A stretch of DNA of 64,000 bases from Silurus meridionalis (lineage: Eukaryota > Chordata > Actinopteri > Siluriformes > Siluridae), in NCBI RefSeq assembly GCF_014805685.1, contig NC_060896.1:18508277-18572276 (forward strand). Direction: 5' to 3'. This document shows positions 10,873-23,352 of this stretch, piece after piece. How positions within the stretch are numbered: position 1 is the stretch's first letter; the number at the start of each line of letters is the position of its first letter. Made by a program: the position numbers and the translations under genes. The notes beneath the pieces were generated by a model. It had not been told where the DNA came from. It worked only from the letters and a program-made list of their open reading frames with translations, and did not search any database.

Positions 10873-11489
10873 GTACTAAATACCAAGGAGTGCATACCTA
10901 CTATTGGTTGTAAGCAAAACCTTCTTTCAACACAAGGAGAACATGCAAAACTTCATACAGCCAATGTCAGGAATGAAGCCACTTGTTTTCTAGGTATTTA
11001 TTACCAGAATTCTGGAAAGCTACATCCTCACCTTATTGAAGATCATGACTTCCATGAATTTTTGCCTTCAAGGTCATAATTCAAGACAATATTTTTAGTG
11101 ATATGAGGGGTGCTCATGGATAAGTACATTATCACTGCTTTCACTGAGGACACAGCAGTTTTACAAAGAGTTTCAGATTTTCAAGACTTTAGTACACTCA
11201 CTACCCCATCACATCCTTGCACTAAAGGTGCATACACAAAGTATCTTAAGCACACAAACAAAAGACACTAAAATGTGTTCTAAAATGTGTTAAAATTTAA
11301 TAATTGAACATTTATAATGAATGGGAAATGTGCAGCATCATTTGTAATGAAATATGTTCAAAATACACACAAAATATGGGCCACAAAAGGCATGTTTACT
11401 GGGATGTGTGCAACTGTCTGTGTGCAAACTAATTCAAGATAGAACAAAAACAATCCACTGCTGCTGGTGAAAGTTAGTTTATTTTCCTG

Positions 11490-11575
11490 TTCTATAGATT
11501 TCTAAAGATTTGAGACCATGTTCATTGTTGAAAGTGCTATACAAATAAAAATGAATTGAATTGAATTGATTTGAG
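11490..11575 (+). mobile_element. LINE/SINE 3' tail
   Basis: GTGCTATACAAATAAAAATG at 11536 followed by (GAATT)n-like TGAATTGAATTGAATTGA is a typical retroposon tail in fish. The body upstream is too degraded to classify. Confidence 0.5.
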
Positions 11576-11934
11576 TACTTCCTGAGTTAAAATAGGTCAT
11601 TATATAGGCAATACATGTTTCCCTCTTTTTTTTTTGTTATTGACAAGGGCCCAATCTCAAAGTCTGAGTAACACACTGTGTATACCACAATGCTGCTGTA
11701 TACAAAGGGGGGTAAAGAGAGGAAAAGAACAAGGCAGTATGTCATTTGTTCATAGAGTCTCATCTTTTTTTAATCTTAAATGGCTCTTGTTGGAAGTTAT
11801 TTTTTTCATCACAAGGCTGAACTACTTTATTTCTATGTTTATTTATATCATGTATACAATCACCATCTTGATGAAGAAAAACAATATGATTTGCATTTAT
11901 TAACTATTGTATGAAAATACCATACAACTGTCAC

Positions 11935-12060
11935 GATCTTCTGGTTTCGCGGCACGCACTTCAGGGTCGGCGGCCATTTTGTTGTTTTTCCCGCACCCCC
12001 TGGTATTTAAGGCCGTTGCTCCGCCTTAGCCTTACTGAAGTGTTTCTAGGGAGACTTTTA
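11935..12060. repeat. GC-rich island of probable repeat origin
   Basis: CACGATCTTCTGGTTTCGCG through GGCCGTTGCTCCGCC contrasts sharply with the AT-rich intron on both sides. It looks like a piece of an inserted element; the family is not recognised. Confidence 0.35.
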
Positions 12061-12459
12061 CTTCAAATTAATACAATTCAAAGTTAACATGTTTGATTGT
12101 TGCTTGGTGGTATCTAATTAACATGAACATAAAGTTCAGCATTTTAATAGATCATAATAGAGAAATCAGTGTTCGACTAATTACTATTGTTTTATTAATA
12201 TATTGATATTGCTAAGACTAACATTAGTGTCTTTTCACATAAAATGATTTTTTTAAGTAAATGTAAGTAAAACTGACAAATTATAAGAGGGCGTTATAGC
12301 CATAATAAATCATAGTACTTTGGATACTTAAGTACATTTGAAGACGAATGCTTGTGCAAGTTTTATAGGGAGCACTTTTACTTTTACTGGAGTAACATAT
12401 TACCTAGTATATCTCTACTTACTCAAGTATGTGGTTTGTGTACTTTGCCCATCACTGTT
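12061..12459 (-). mobile_element. hAT-like element remnant
   Basis: The right end GTACTTTGCCCATCACTG (12442-12459) and the blocks ACTTTTACTTTTACTGGAGT and TATCTCTACTTACTCAAGTA are the terminal style of fish hAT elements. About 150 bp (12270-12420) is the reverse complement of 15946-16060, sharing the block AAGTACTATGATTTATTATG, so two copies of one family lie in opposite orientation. Confidence 0.55.
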
Positions 12460-12769
12460 GGTGCTGTATAGATGCCATAGTAGGGGTGAAGCGGTATACA
12501 TATTCGTACCTTAATTTTTCATAGGAAAATATTAGGTGGCGGACTAGCAAGCAGCTAACATTAGTGCTTTGGATTCTTTTGGTTATTATGTCCAGCTTCA
12601 AGAATTTATCCTAAAATGAGAAAATCCTGACATTTCCACATATCCAGTTAGTGAATGAATAAAGGATAGAAGGAATGAAGACATTAAACAACATGAAATG
12701 TTGAAGAATAGTAAAGGTCATATCTTTAGAAAATAAATATTAAATGTAAAACACACACACATTTTTTTT

Positions 12770-12990
12770 TTGCCATCTACACCCCAGTGACAAAGTGAAA
12801 ATGAAAAGAAAAACCCTAAAATATCACATTTACTATTGGTTTTCAGACCCTTTACTCAGTACTTAGTTGAAGCACCTTTGGCAACAATTACAGTCTTTAT
12901 TATTTTTGGGTATGACACCCTTTGGACACCTGGATTAAGGATTTTCTGCCTTTCCTCATGGCAAATCCTCTAACGCTGGGTCTGGTTGGA
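12770..12990 (-). mobile_element. Tc1-type element fragment
   Basis: TACTCAGTACTTAGTTGAAG, CACCTTTGGCAACAATTACAG and TGGGTATGACACC are well-known pieces of the left end of fish Tc1 elements, read antisense to the transposase. Both ends are missing. Confidence 0.55.
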
Positions 12991-12999
12991 TCGGTGGAC

Positions 13000-14620
13000 A
13001 CACACACACAAATATAAACTGTTTCATTTAATTTTTCAATTTATTGAATTTTATGTAATCAATTTAATTTGTGCCAATTTAATTGATTACTCAATTTAAT
13101 CAATATAATAAAAAGTTTATTGTAAATTGCATTTATTTGATTTATTGTTTATTTTTTTATATTATTAAATATTATTTTAATGATCAATCAAATGTAAATG
13201 ATAATAAACTACTTTAAATAAAAATTACAAGCAATTTTGTCTTGAATTTCTTGCCCCTAATTTGAACCAAGCCATAACTTAAAAACCGTGAATTGTGTAC
13301 GATTACACCCCTATAGAAGACATGCCATAGTGTATGTCATGTCTTGATATGATATTTTACACACCACTAGAGGGAAACCTCATGTCAAGTCTGGACTTGC
13401 TTGGCTATGAATACTCTTTGGATCTCTTGATGGCATTGTGTGTGTTGAGATAGTTCTCTGTTTTTTATTTCTGTTCAGATATAAAAAGCTTCCTTTAGAT
13501 TAATTCTAATATTTTGCCATTAAACTTCGGCAAGCTCTAGTGTTAGATCATCTTAACCTGAGACTTTACCATTTTTAACCCTTTCAAGCTGATCTCCAAT
13601 TTTACCAATTTTGCCATTAGCACTTCTCTCTGTAATTGGAACTGAACTTCCCCACCAATAGACTGCAGTCTGTAAAGTTTGACAGCCACATGTCCTCCAT
13701 ACTCAAACTAAACAAGTGTCCTGCGGGGTTGTCTGCATAACTGTTTTTTAATCAAATTCCATAATCCAGTCTGAAGTAAGAAACAACCTGAGTTTGATTG
13801 ATCACCCTGTGGTGTGATAACAATCACCTGGCCCTCATCACCCAGAACTCCAAGGAGCTTACTATAGACTATAGGCAGACCAAGAGGAGCTACACACACC
13901 TCTATCTACATTAATGTGCAAAAAGTAGAGTGTGTAATTAGCCTTTGGGTGCCCACATCTGAAGACCTCACCTGGTCCATCAATACATTCAACCTGATCA
14001 GGAAGACACATTAGCATCTTTAATTCTCGAAGAGAAAGCTGAACTAAAAACTTGTTAAATAGTGATGAAAACGACCAAACACATTAATAGTACACAGATA
14101 CCATCAATCACAGACATCTTTCACTCCAACCATAGACTGTTCACTCCTTTTCTCTTCCAGAAAGTGCTACAAGAGCCTTTGCTTCTGTACCATCAAGGTT
14201 AAAGAACAGCCTTTTCCGCTTGATCATACATACAAACATACAAATCTGCCTACAATGGTACAAATGTTTTATTTTTTAGCCTCCACTGTGGTTTGCATTT
14301 GGTCCAACTTTCACCATCGCACAATTTATACATCCTCCTCCTCTGTACACACACACAGTTATACACATTGACAAATTTACAATTTGCACAATTTTACTCA
14401 TTTTAAAACCTGCACCTCATGTTCAGTTGCACTGTGGTCTTGGATTCTTTTCATTCAAATTTATCTATATTCACTACATGAATCTACTTTGCACAATTGT
14501 TCCATTACCAGGTTTGTTGAGTGTCTCATAGCAAAGGCCAAGGTTGACAGATTCTAGCTTAGTTATTCACCATTATAACCATTCTTGCTCTTTCCAAGCT
14601 GTTCCATATTACATACTTAC
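13000..14620. other. nectin1 intron sequence, no feature seen
   Basis: AT-rich intron between the beta transmembrane exon and the proline-rich tail exon. No exon with good splice sites and no recognised repeat apart from short simple runs. Confidence 0.5.
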
Positions 14621-14768
14621 AGATCGTTGTCAGTGTCACTTTGGGTCTTCTGTCCTCGCTTGTACACCATGAAGATGGTGACCATGACACCTACAATTAA
14701 GCCAAACACAACCAATAGTCCCAGAATGCCTAGAAGACCCCCTGGTGGTCCCTGAGCCAAGGGCTTTT
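14621..14768 (-). CDS. nectin1: nectin1 exon: alternative (beta-type) transmembrane segment
   Basis: This 148-nt exon is bounded by a CT-repeat acceptor (CTCTCTGTAG, AG at 14770-14769) and a GTAAGT donor at 14620. With the G from 58432 it encodes EKPLAQGPPGG, a strongly hydrophobic helix (about LLGILG to VTIFMV), then YKRGQKTQSDTDND and a split Leu codon. In-frame read-through would stop at once (CTG TAA), so the donor must be used or this form ends with the Leu. The incoming phase 1 equals that of the alpha exon, so the two exons are interchangeable after the third Ig domain. From memory the mammalian nectin-1 beta form also starts its unique part EKP and has a helix then a short basic and polar tail. 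This exon lacks TFKGDY and any PDZ ligand. Confidence 0.9.
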
Positions 14769-14785
14769 CTACAGAGAGAGAGAAA

Positions 14786-14834
<49 letters not shown>
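14786..14834. repeat. Compound (GT)n(GA)n microsatellite beside a splice acceptor
   Basis: (GT)7 then (GA)17. On the gene strand this is (TC)n(AC)n just upstream of the acceptor at 14770, and a further short GA tract at 14773-14783 forms the polypyrimidine tract itself. Confidence 0.95.
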
Positions 14835-14839
<5 letters not shown>

Positions 14840-15945
14840 GTTAAAAATATTTCAAATCAGATTTTTCTAATATTTTCAAATATTATATATTATTGTGTCA
14901 ATATATCTGTGACAGTGAAATGGAATATTATATTTCTAATATCAATACACATTTTCTAATTTGACCAAGTCAGTATGGTAAATGAAAAATGTGATCTAAT
15001 TCTTCATTTAAACTCTCCTGAGATTTTATCCAGGAATATATCAAATATAGTTTGATGTCAGTATAGTGAGAATATAAGGATAAAAAATTATAAAAAAGAT
15101 TTTAAAAAATCTTAAAATGGACCAACATTCATGCATTGTCTTTCACTGCTGCATGCAGTAGACCACAAAATTAAAATGGACGTTTGAAGTTTGTATAATA
15201 CAGTGAAATACTACAAATGACTGTTGGATGAGAAAAATCCAGACGGCATTGAAAATCATATAATACAAATACTTACTCATTGGTTAAAAAACATTTGCAG
15301 ACCACTTTGTTCTGTCTGTTTTTCGTTTGCACATTCACCGCCAGGTATTTTGGCATGACTCAAAGCAATTCAATAATCATCTTCAAAAGCATGCATGTCA
15401 GTTTTGATCATCACCATGGTAACCACTAGCAACCTACTATGAAAACTTCTGGCTACATTTCAAGTTGTGTTTTGTTCTATTGAGACATTAGAGCTTGGCA
15501 CTAAATTTTGTGAAAATGTAATTAATTAATGTAATGAATTCATTAAGAATAATTATAATAGTAAGAGAAAAAGACCAGGCAACAATCATCAAAGTACAAG
15601 TTTACAGTATAGCAAGTGAAAATCTTGTAGAAAATATTTAAAGTATTCAAAAATGGGCAATCCATAATAGTAGAAGATGAGACAAAAGTGCAGAAGCTCT
15701 AAGCACAATAGAGCATTGTTATGAATCAGGTCAGATAAGTGTAGACATTATTATACTGATGTCATATGAATGTTATAAACACATATACTGTTGTAAGATC
15801 AGGTTGTGGTTAATTCAACTGCACATCTCTGTGAGAGACAAACAATTTGTGTCCTATTAAATCTAGATCGACAGAATTCACCAAGGGCAGACTGGAACCA
15901 CAATGTTGCCCTAGATTTTCTGGCTCAGAGTTGCCCAATGCCTGA

Positions 15946-16830
15946 TTAGAGATACACTAGGTAAAATATTACTAAAGTAAAAAGCCTCCCTTGAAACTTT
16001 AACTTGAGTAAAAGTGAGTATCCAAAGTACTATGATTTATTATGCGTATAATTTTCAATTATTACTTTTAGCAGACTGGTCAAATAATAGAATATTAATG
16101 AGTCAAACACGGATTGATATCTATTACAATTATCATTAACACAAAAAGTTATTTTAAACAACTTTAAAAAAAATCATGCAAATAAGGCTACGGGTGTTGT
16201 GGCAAGTTATATTCAGGAGATCCTTCCATCATTTATTCTGCTCAAAATGATATGTTTGCTTTTGAAATCATGCTGAACTGTATGTTTGTGCTGAGTAGAT
16301 ACCACACAGCGGCATTTAAAATGAGTTCGAAACAGAGCACAAACTCTACACTGATTGGTGGCTTGCTGCGTGCTTGACCAGTTAAGTTTTTATCTACTCA
16401 TAAAGAAAAAGAAACTGATTTTGCAAAATTTAGTTAAGTAAAATGTAAGACATTTGATTTTGAAATGAGGTGAAGTTAAAGTAAAAGTCTCCCAAAATGG
16501 AAATACTTCAGTAAAAGACAGAAACAATAAAAAGGAACTCTGCGGTTCTCATGAGAGTGTCTGAGAAGTACTGTATGGACAGTCTAACTGTTTGTCTGTG
16601 TCACTAAAAAACTCTTTCCGTCAAGGTATGATGTGCAGGAGGGCGGAACATAGAATTGCATAAATTATTACAATATAATTTTTTTAGAAAAATACTTTGT
16701 ATCGAAGTAAATGTAAAAGCAAGTACTTTACTATTCAAATAAAAATGTTAAATGTTAAAAATAAGTAATATTGAAACAAGGTATTTATATTTTTTACTAA
16801 AAGAAAAGTATATTATCTACCACTGGCAAT
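15946..16830 (+). mobile_element. hAT-like element remnant
   Basis: The left part (GAGATACACTAGGTAAAATA, then GTAAAAGTGAGTATCCAAAG) is the reverse complement of the remnant at 12270-12420. The right part near 16735-16825 is rich in AAGTA and TTTTTACT and ends ATCTACCACTGG, a hAT-like terminus. The roughly 850 bp between hold no readable transposase, so it is a nonautonomous or heavily decayed copy. Confidence 0.45.
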
Positions 16831-19394
16831 TTTCAACAAATCTTACTAATAAGAATAACACAAAATATAAACATGCTATTTGAATATAAAACTGTTTACA
16901 TTTTAGTTTAAAGGTACACTGAAAAAATAACAAGCCATGTTTGCAAAAGAAACAGAAAAATAAAGTGAGAATTAACATTTATAAAATTAAACAACCAAAA
17001 CAAAATATCTGCCAGTCAGAGGGCATCTTTTATGCTCAGTGTATGAGAGCTGCACCACTCAGATGTATAACTCCTGAATCTTTATATTCAGCCCTAACAT
17101 GTATCCACATCTGAATGATATTTTATCATCATGTGACATTAAAATCCCTTTGACAATGCCTGCAGTGTTTAGGGCATCTTTTGGAAACATTTGAGAGCAT
17201 CTGCCTCTAACACTATAAAACTTTTATTTTATTCCCCTTTTTATCCCTGGAAATTAAATTCATGTAATGTAGCAGACCAAGCTTAACTTTGAGAGGGGGT
17301 AGGGCTAGATTTGAAGGATTATGAGGTAGACAAAAACATTTCCCAATAGTCAGTCCATACCTTGGCTTAACATAGCTCTAGTTTGTGAAAGTAAGTTGTA
17401 GCTTTCCTAATACTGAATTTAAAGACCCAAATTGACCACAATAACTGTAGTGGCTTCATGCAAAGTTAAATTATAGATTTCATGTGAATAATAACATTTC
17501 ATCAAAATGTACATCATATTTCCCAAATAAAGGTTATTAAATTCACAAATAAAATTAGTTTATAAAACAAACAAACAAAAAAAAAGTCGCAGACTCACAT
17601 AAAAACAAGAATACGCCTAAAATCTAAATTTGCAGCTGTTAGCTTGTTTGGAATATGTGCGGGGGAGGGGGGGCAAACTGGTGTTAAGTGCTAAACATTG
17701 CAGCAGCTGTTGCTGACTTTACAAAGACTTTTCCAGTTTGTGGAAGAAAATGGGCAGATGGAAACTCATCTCAAGCAGATTTTGTAAAGTGGTTGCAGTG
17801 TTATTGGCTTACAAATAGGAGAAGATGTGTTTCATGGTGCAAGATAGATCATAGACAGAATTTTAATTGTTGGTTCAGGTGCAATTGTGTTTATCTTTAG
17901 TCTAAATGCTAATTTGGCATACTAATTGCAATTGTTTGCAGAGCTTTTTAGAATATGTATCCTTGTATAACTGAAAGTCAACAACATAAAACTTAACAAT
18001 AACGTGTTTGTTATTTATCAGTTACTGTTAATGACTATGTTAGTTTGTTAGATTGTTTAGAAAATGTCCAAGGCCAGAAAGCCAGAAAACAAATGCACAT
18101 CCAACAATTGGGATGGGCATCAGCACAATGTAACCAAAACCTTTTTCATTGCCTTAAAGACATATTGGTAGTGGCTTATGTTAATATTAAACCTGTGTTT
18201 TTGTGATGTAAAATAAATTATCAGAAAATCGAGAAAATTTTCAGCATGGAATTGCAATACAATTATGTGGAAAACAATCAAACACACAAAAAACATTTAG
18301 AAAAATAAAATTAATTGAAAAAAAGAAAAGTTACAAAAAGTTGAAAAGAAAGATGTTGTACTAAACCTACAGGCAGGAAATGTAATCAGTTTGATTTTCT
18401 TACAAGTACATCTGTGGTTTAATCTCTGGTGACTCTAGATAAACAGTTTTTATGTGCAAAACAATTAACCAGAATCAGATTTTTAAGATGAGAAACACTA
18501 GTGGGGAAAAAAGTATGGAGTTGCACTGAAAGGAAAACATTTCATTGTTTTACTAAATTGGCTAGGGGTTTTTTCATGCCCTTAATGCAAGAGCCAGATA
18601 TAAGTGGCCACTGTGTCACACAAACACTGAAAAAAGAGGGAACAAAAAAAAGGGCAGACATAAAGTTTTTCCTGTTTTTTGTGGCTACAGACATTGACCT
18701 AAGTATTGAGATTTTGTGCATCTGTCTGCTCCCATAATAGAAAAGGGATAATCATAGGTCCACCACTAATGTGTATTGAGGATGAATTATTTTTCATATT
18801 GTTGATCTGTAGAGATTACATTTCTGCATTGTTAAATTTAGCTAAAACTTGCACAATACCCAAGACAAGAATACAGAAGGGGGACTTTCTCAAAACCTAT
18901 GCCAATACAAGATTATGGCACCATATTTAGTTTCCTGAGGCTAGTTTGTATAACAGGGCACTAGAGAGTTATAATAAGCTGACAATCCAATATTGTAGCC
19001 AAACCATCTAATGTTAGAAAGCATGTAGAGTCAAAACTCTAAAACCATAAATACAAGCTTGTTGATATTTTACAAATAAAGCAATGGGAGCTGGTCAATT
19101 GTGAAAAAAAAAAAATATATATATATATATATATATGTGTACTCTGTTTAGGAGAAAAAACTTCATGCATCAAATAACCTCACTCAAAACTTTGCAAAAT
19201 GCAAAGATAAGCCAAAAAACAAAACAACCAAAGAATCATTGATAAACAATGACATCTTATGGAGGATCATAAAATATATAAACCAGCAGATGGTTACACA
19301 CATTAAAAGCAAATGAGTATTATTCATTACAATAAGAATAAGCATATTTTTTTTTCTTTTTTTTTTTTACCTGCCAAGCAGAATTACTTAATTT
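16831..19394. other. nectin1 intron, no gene seen
   Basis: AT-rich intron. Contains an (AT) run at 19113-19138 and no recognised coding or transposon sequence. Open frames at 17688-17900, 18501-18737 and 18706-18930 show no domain and no splice context. Confidence 0.5.
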
Positions 19395-20272
19395 TTAATT
19401 TTGAACATAAATAAGCCGCACCTGTCTATAAGCAGTCTACACTGAAACTAATGAACTTTACACAGGCTTTAACGAAAGACAGTGTCTGTTACATGGTGTA
19501 ACGGGTGAAATATGTTGTGGCTCCTTTAAGAGAGCGGCATTTTGGGAATAGCCTGCCGCTGCATTTTTCGGGTATTACTGCATGTGTGCAAGGCCAAGGA
19601 ATATGTCCTTATTATTTTCTGATGCTCATTTCTAAGTTTCTTTGACTAACCCGTAACGCTGTTGCCAAGAAAAATAAAAAAGCACAAGTTTGGAAAACCT
19701 GTCTGTGCTTATATGATTTCTGTTGCAACTGGAGTTAGCGAGCTATCCCTTGACCCAGACTCAACGCATTACAATGGCTTGTATCTAAACAGCAGCCTAC
19801 CAAGAAAGTCATTGTTCACTGTCTTCCTCCTTCCTTTCACAACAATTTTTCTCAGGAGTTTTTCTTTTGGCATCGTCGTGCGTTTAAAAATCACCATCGG
19901 TGAAGCTTTTCTCCCGATGCCGTGCAGCTCAGAGCACAGGTGAAGTGCGATTTTTCATGCCCGGTTGTTTTCAGCGTGACGAATGATCCGTATTTCCTGT
20001 TGACAGTCTGAGTGAGCGGCAAGTCAAACGTCAGAGAAACCTCATCCAAATTTATGATGTGGTGCGGCCCTATTCAGTGGGAGCGCATCTGATTTAAAAT
20101 ATAGAGAGTCTCATTGGTTCACCTGAACCCGTTCGCAATTTCATTGGTCTAATGTTATGGGGCTCAGTTTTTTGGCTTGCAGTTTGTGAAACCGGGAAAA
20201 ACCCAGGAAAAATCCATAAATAAGCCGCTTCGTTGTTTAAGCCGCTTATAGTCCGGACAATATGGTATTATA
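19395..20272. mobile_element. Nonautonomous DNA transposon of a fish family
   Basis: The right end reads AAGCCGCTTATAGTCCGGAC then AATATGGT, and AAATAAGCCGCACCTGTCTATAAGC at 19408-19432 is the matching, more diverged left part in inverted sense. The interior is GC-richer and CpG-containing (19500-20150) than the surrounding intron. The frame at 19662-19943 has no recognised domain. The superfamily is not determined. Confidence 0.5.
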
Positions 20273-22483
20273 GTGGCAATTGCAAATTGTTAAACTTTGT
20301 TAAGCATTGTTAAACTTGTTAAACAAAATGGTTAAACTGACATTAGAGGAGTTAAATCAACCCTGCAACTGATCACAGAGGTGACTAAACAAAACATTAA
20401 ATCCTGCAGCACAAATACTGCTGGCCAAAATCATGCTTACTTAGATCCTTATCTTGTCATATTTATTTTGGCCCAAGCCATGGTTCCCACAACACTTTCT
20501 GCAGGAAAACATGTTCTCTTACCCATTTCACAGTGGCCTTAATCCCATCTAGCAGTTAAATTGATCACCAACCTACCCAAATCTCTGTATCTAACAGTTT
20601 GATGGAGAAGCTAGGTGTCATGGTCAGCTTAACCTCTGATTCACCCACATGCTAACAGACACTTGAAGTGGGCCAACCAACAGACATTCTATACTGAGAT
20701 CCAAGTTTGTTCTGATCCTTCCCTGTGCTGTTTGTTTAGAACTCTTTTCAGTATTCTGTCACTTGTTCCAGTGGGCTCAGAAAAAAAAGCAGACAGGTGT
20801 CACCAAAAATCACAAATCCTTGAGCACATGCAATCAGAATAAGGGGCCACAACCAACAAGGAGAATAAGTGGAAACAATTTGATAAGGATGTGAATAAGG
20901 TACTTAAAACCACAGGCAGGTTTGAGGTAGAGCAGAAGCTATGTTCTATATGTATAATCATAATCAAATTAGCCTCTGAAATGTTTGGCATAAAAGAAAT
21001 TAGAAAGCTAGGATTGTTAAGGTGGTCCTGGCAGTGCTCTGTAACACAGGGTGGAATAATTTATTACTCTGAAACACATGGAGTGGCACAGTAGCAGTTG
21101 CAGGGAGAGAGACAGGAAATGCATATAGTTTATTGCAAACCTGTTTGGTTTTGTCAAGTTATTTAAACAAAATTAATGTGGCCACCTTATGTGCTTCAAA
21201 TAGGAAATTGGCCAACACTTCCATTACACTTGTAGTGATGGAGTAAGAGACCAAGAGCTGGGACATTTCAAGACATTGATATCTCCGCTAGAACTCACAG
21301 TCCAGATTAATAATTACTGGGATCAATGTATAGGTAAACCAAGAGGTTGTTAGTGCTGCCAGAAGAAGCTCAAAACTAGGACCCATTAAATGTCATAAAA
21401 ATCTATTTTCATCATGGCATCATGGCTTTTCATCACCAGGCTCTTGCATGATCTGTGGAGAATTATCAAGATGGCATTGAGATGAGAGTAAATTAACTAG
21501 TAATGTTTACTAGTTCAGGGCAGGATCTTTCTCTGCAATGCTTTGTACAGTATTGTTGCCCAATGCCTGACGAGTCCCAAAAGGTGCCTGGTTTCATTGA
21601 ATGCATAGTAGTTGTGATACAGCTGATCTGAGAGGTGCAAGAAGGCAAATGAAGCCTGGCCGTTTTGTGGCTGGACTTCACCAATAGTTAAATGTATAAC
21701 GTGCATTTTAAAGTCTGAAAATCACCCACAGAACTAGGTAAATAATCATTATCGGAAATTATATATATATATTATATATATATATATATATTATATATAT
21801 TTTTTTCCAAAGCCTCTCAACTAAGACTGTAAGCCTGATGACCTACTGTGTAAATAATCAACATAACCGAACTCATTTTTCATGGGCAGTTTCTTTACAG
21901 AACTCCTTAATTCACCCCTCCACAGGTCTCACTTCATTTGAGTGCATGAACATTTATCAACCACCTCCTTTCACCTTATTTGTAAAACCTTTTGCTTGTC
22001 ATTCATCAATGAATGAATAAAAATGAGGGGACAAACCTAGGAAGCCACATATGTGAGACTGAAAAGAGAAATTAATGGGCATTTGATTCATGGAAGCAGA
22101 CCAAAACTTCCACTCTGATGAATAACTGCACCCAGGACAAATTATCTGGATATCTACATGCAATTGAGGTTTATCAGACCAGCCAGACTTTTATACTTCA
22201 GTAAATGTACTTATTTCCTGTCCTGTGTGCCTAACCTGGTTCGATTTTTGGATCTGGCCATGATTTTGGATCTGCTTTCTAAATTGGTTTACTTTAAGCC
22301 TATACTGTGTATGGCCTAAATTAGTCCACTTTTTATGATATTTGAATATTGTATACTTGTAATACTTGTATGTATATTGTATGTATGCACATGCTTCCTC
22401 ACAACTCCTATTAACATTTTTGAGAAACTTCTGTGGTGGATTTTTTTTTAATGTATTATGGATAATGTCATGCAGATACAGTA
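20273..22483. other. nectin1 intron, no gene seen
   Basis: Short repeats of GTTAAAC at 20285-20335, an interrupted (TA)n run at 21765-21800, and otherwise featureless sequence. The frame 22458-22790 belongs to the pogo-like element that follows. Confidence 0.45.
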
Positions 22484-23350
22484 CAGTGGAACCTCGGGTT
22501 ACGAACGCCCCAGCATACGTATAATTCAGGTTACGAATCGCAGTTCATCAAAATTTTTGCCCCTGGTTACGTACAATTTATCGGGATACGAACGTCACGC
22601 ACCAAAAAAATCGCAGGCAAATTGGTTGTTTTTGCTCTATCCACGCAGCTCGTCACATCAGTTAGCGTCCTGTGTCCCTAGCGAGAGCATCGTGTTACTT
22701 ATCCGCTTGAACTTTTCCCGGCAGCAGCGTAACAACTCGTTAGTTGATGCTCAAGGAATGATGAGATGGACAACATTAGCCGATGCATAACCACTTTACT
22801 TGTTATTATGAAGATAGATTAGCAGGGTTAAAGTCTTTTCCCAAGTACAATACCCATAATGAATTTCACTCTGGACTTCAATACCAACTGATAGTAGCCT
22901 TAAAGAAACAGCTCTCATTTTCCCTCTAATGCAACAATTGTCTCAGCATTCGTGTTAATAACACTGTCTTTAATATTCTATAATATAATATATAATAATA
23001 TATAAATAATATAATATAATAAGATTCTCCTTCCAAACAATAACTCTCCCTCCTCCCCCTTCTATGAACGTCGTCTCCTGCAGCGAGTCTTCTCAAAGGG
23101 AAAGTACCCGGTAAAGATGTTTTCTCTTTTGTATGTTTTTATGTGGTATGATTTTAATATAACATGTTAAAAGTAAATAAAATTAGTGAATATTGGCTTT
23201 ATTTTTATTTAAGTAATATTTTTGGTTTTCCAGAACGAATTACCGAAGTTTCTGTTCATTATTATGGGGAAATTTGTATCAGGATACGAACTTTTCAGGT
23301 TACGAATAAAGTACCGGAACGAATTAAATTCGTAACCCGAGGTTCCACTG
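22484..23350. mobile_element. pogo/Tigger-like MITE with perfect terminal inverted repeats
   Basis: The element begins CAGTGGAACCTCGGGTTACG and ends with its exact complement; the perfect terminal repeat is 22 bp. It is flanked by TA on both sides (22482-22483, 23351-23352), the target duplication of Tc1/mariner/pogo elements. Extra copies of GGTTACGAA and GGATACGAAC lie just inside both ends. At 867 bp with no transposase it is nonautonomous. Its well-kept ends suggest a fairly recent insertion. Confidence 0.85.
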
Positions 23351-23352
23351 TA

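Noticed and set aside
14621..14630. In-frame TAA just after the beta transmembrane exon taken as its real stop
   Set aside because: TAA lies within a consensus GTAAGT donor, and the next exon at 10201 continues the frame into sequence resembling the mammalian beta tail.
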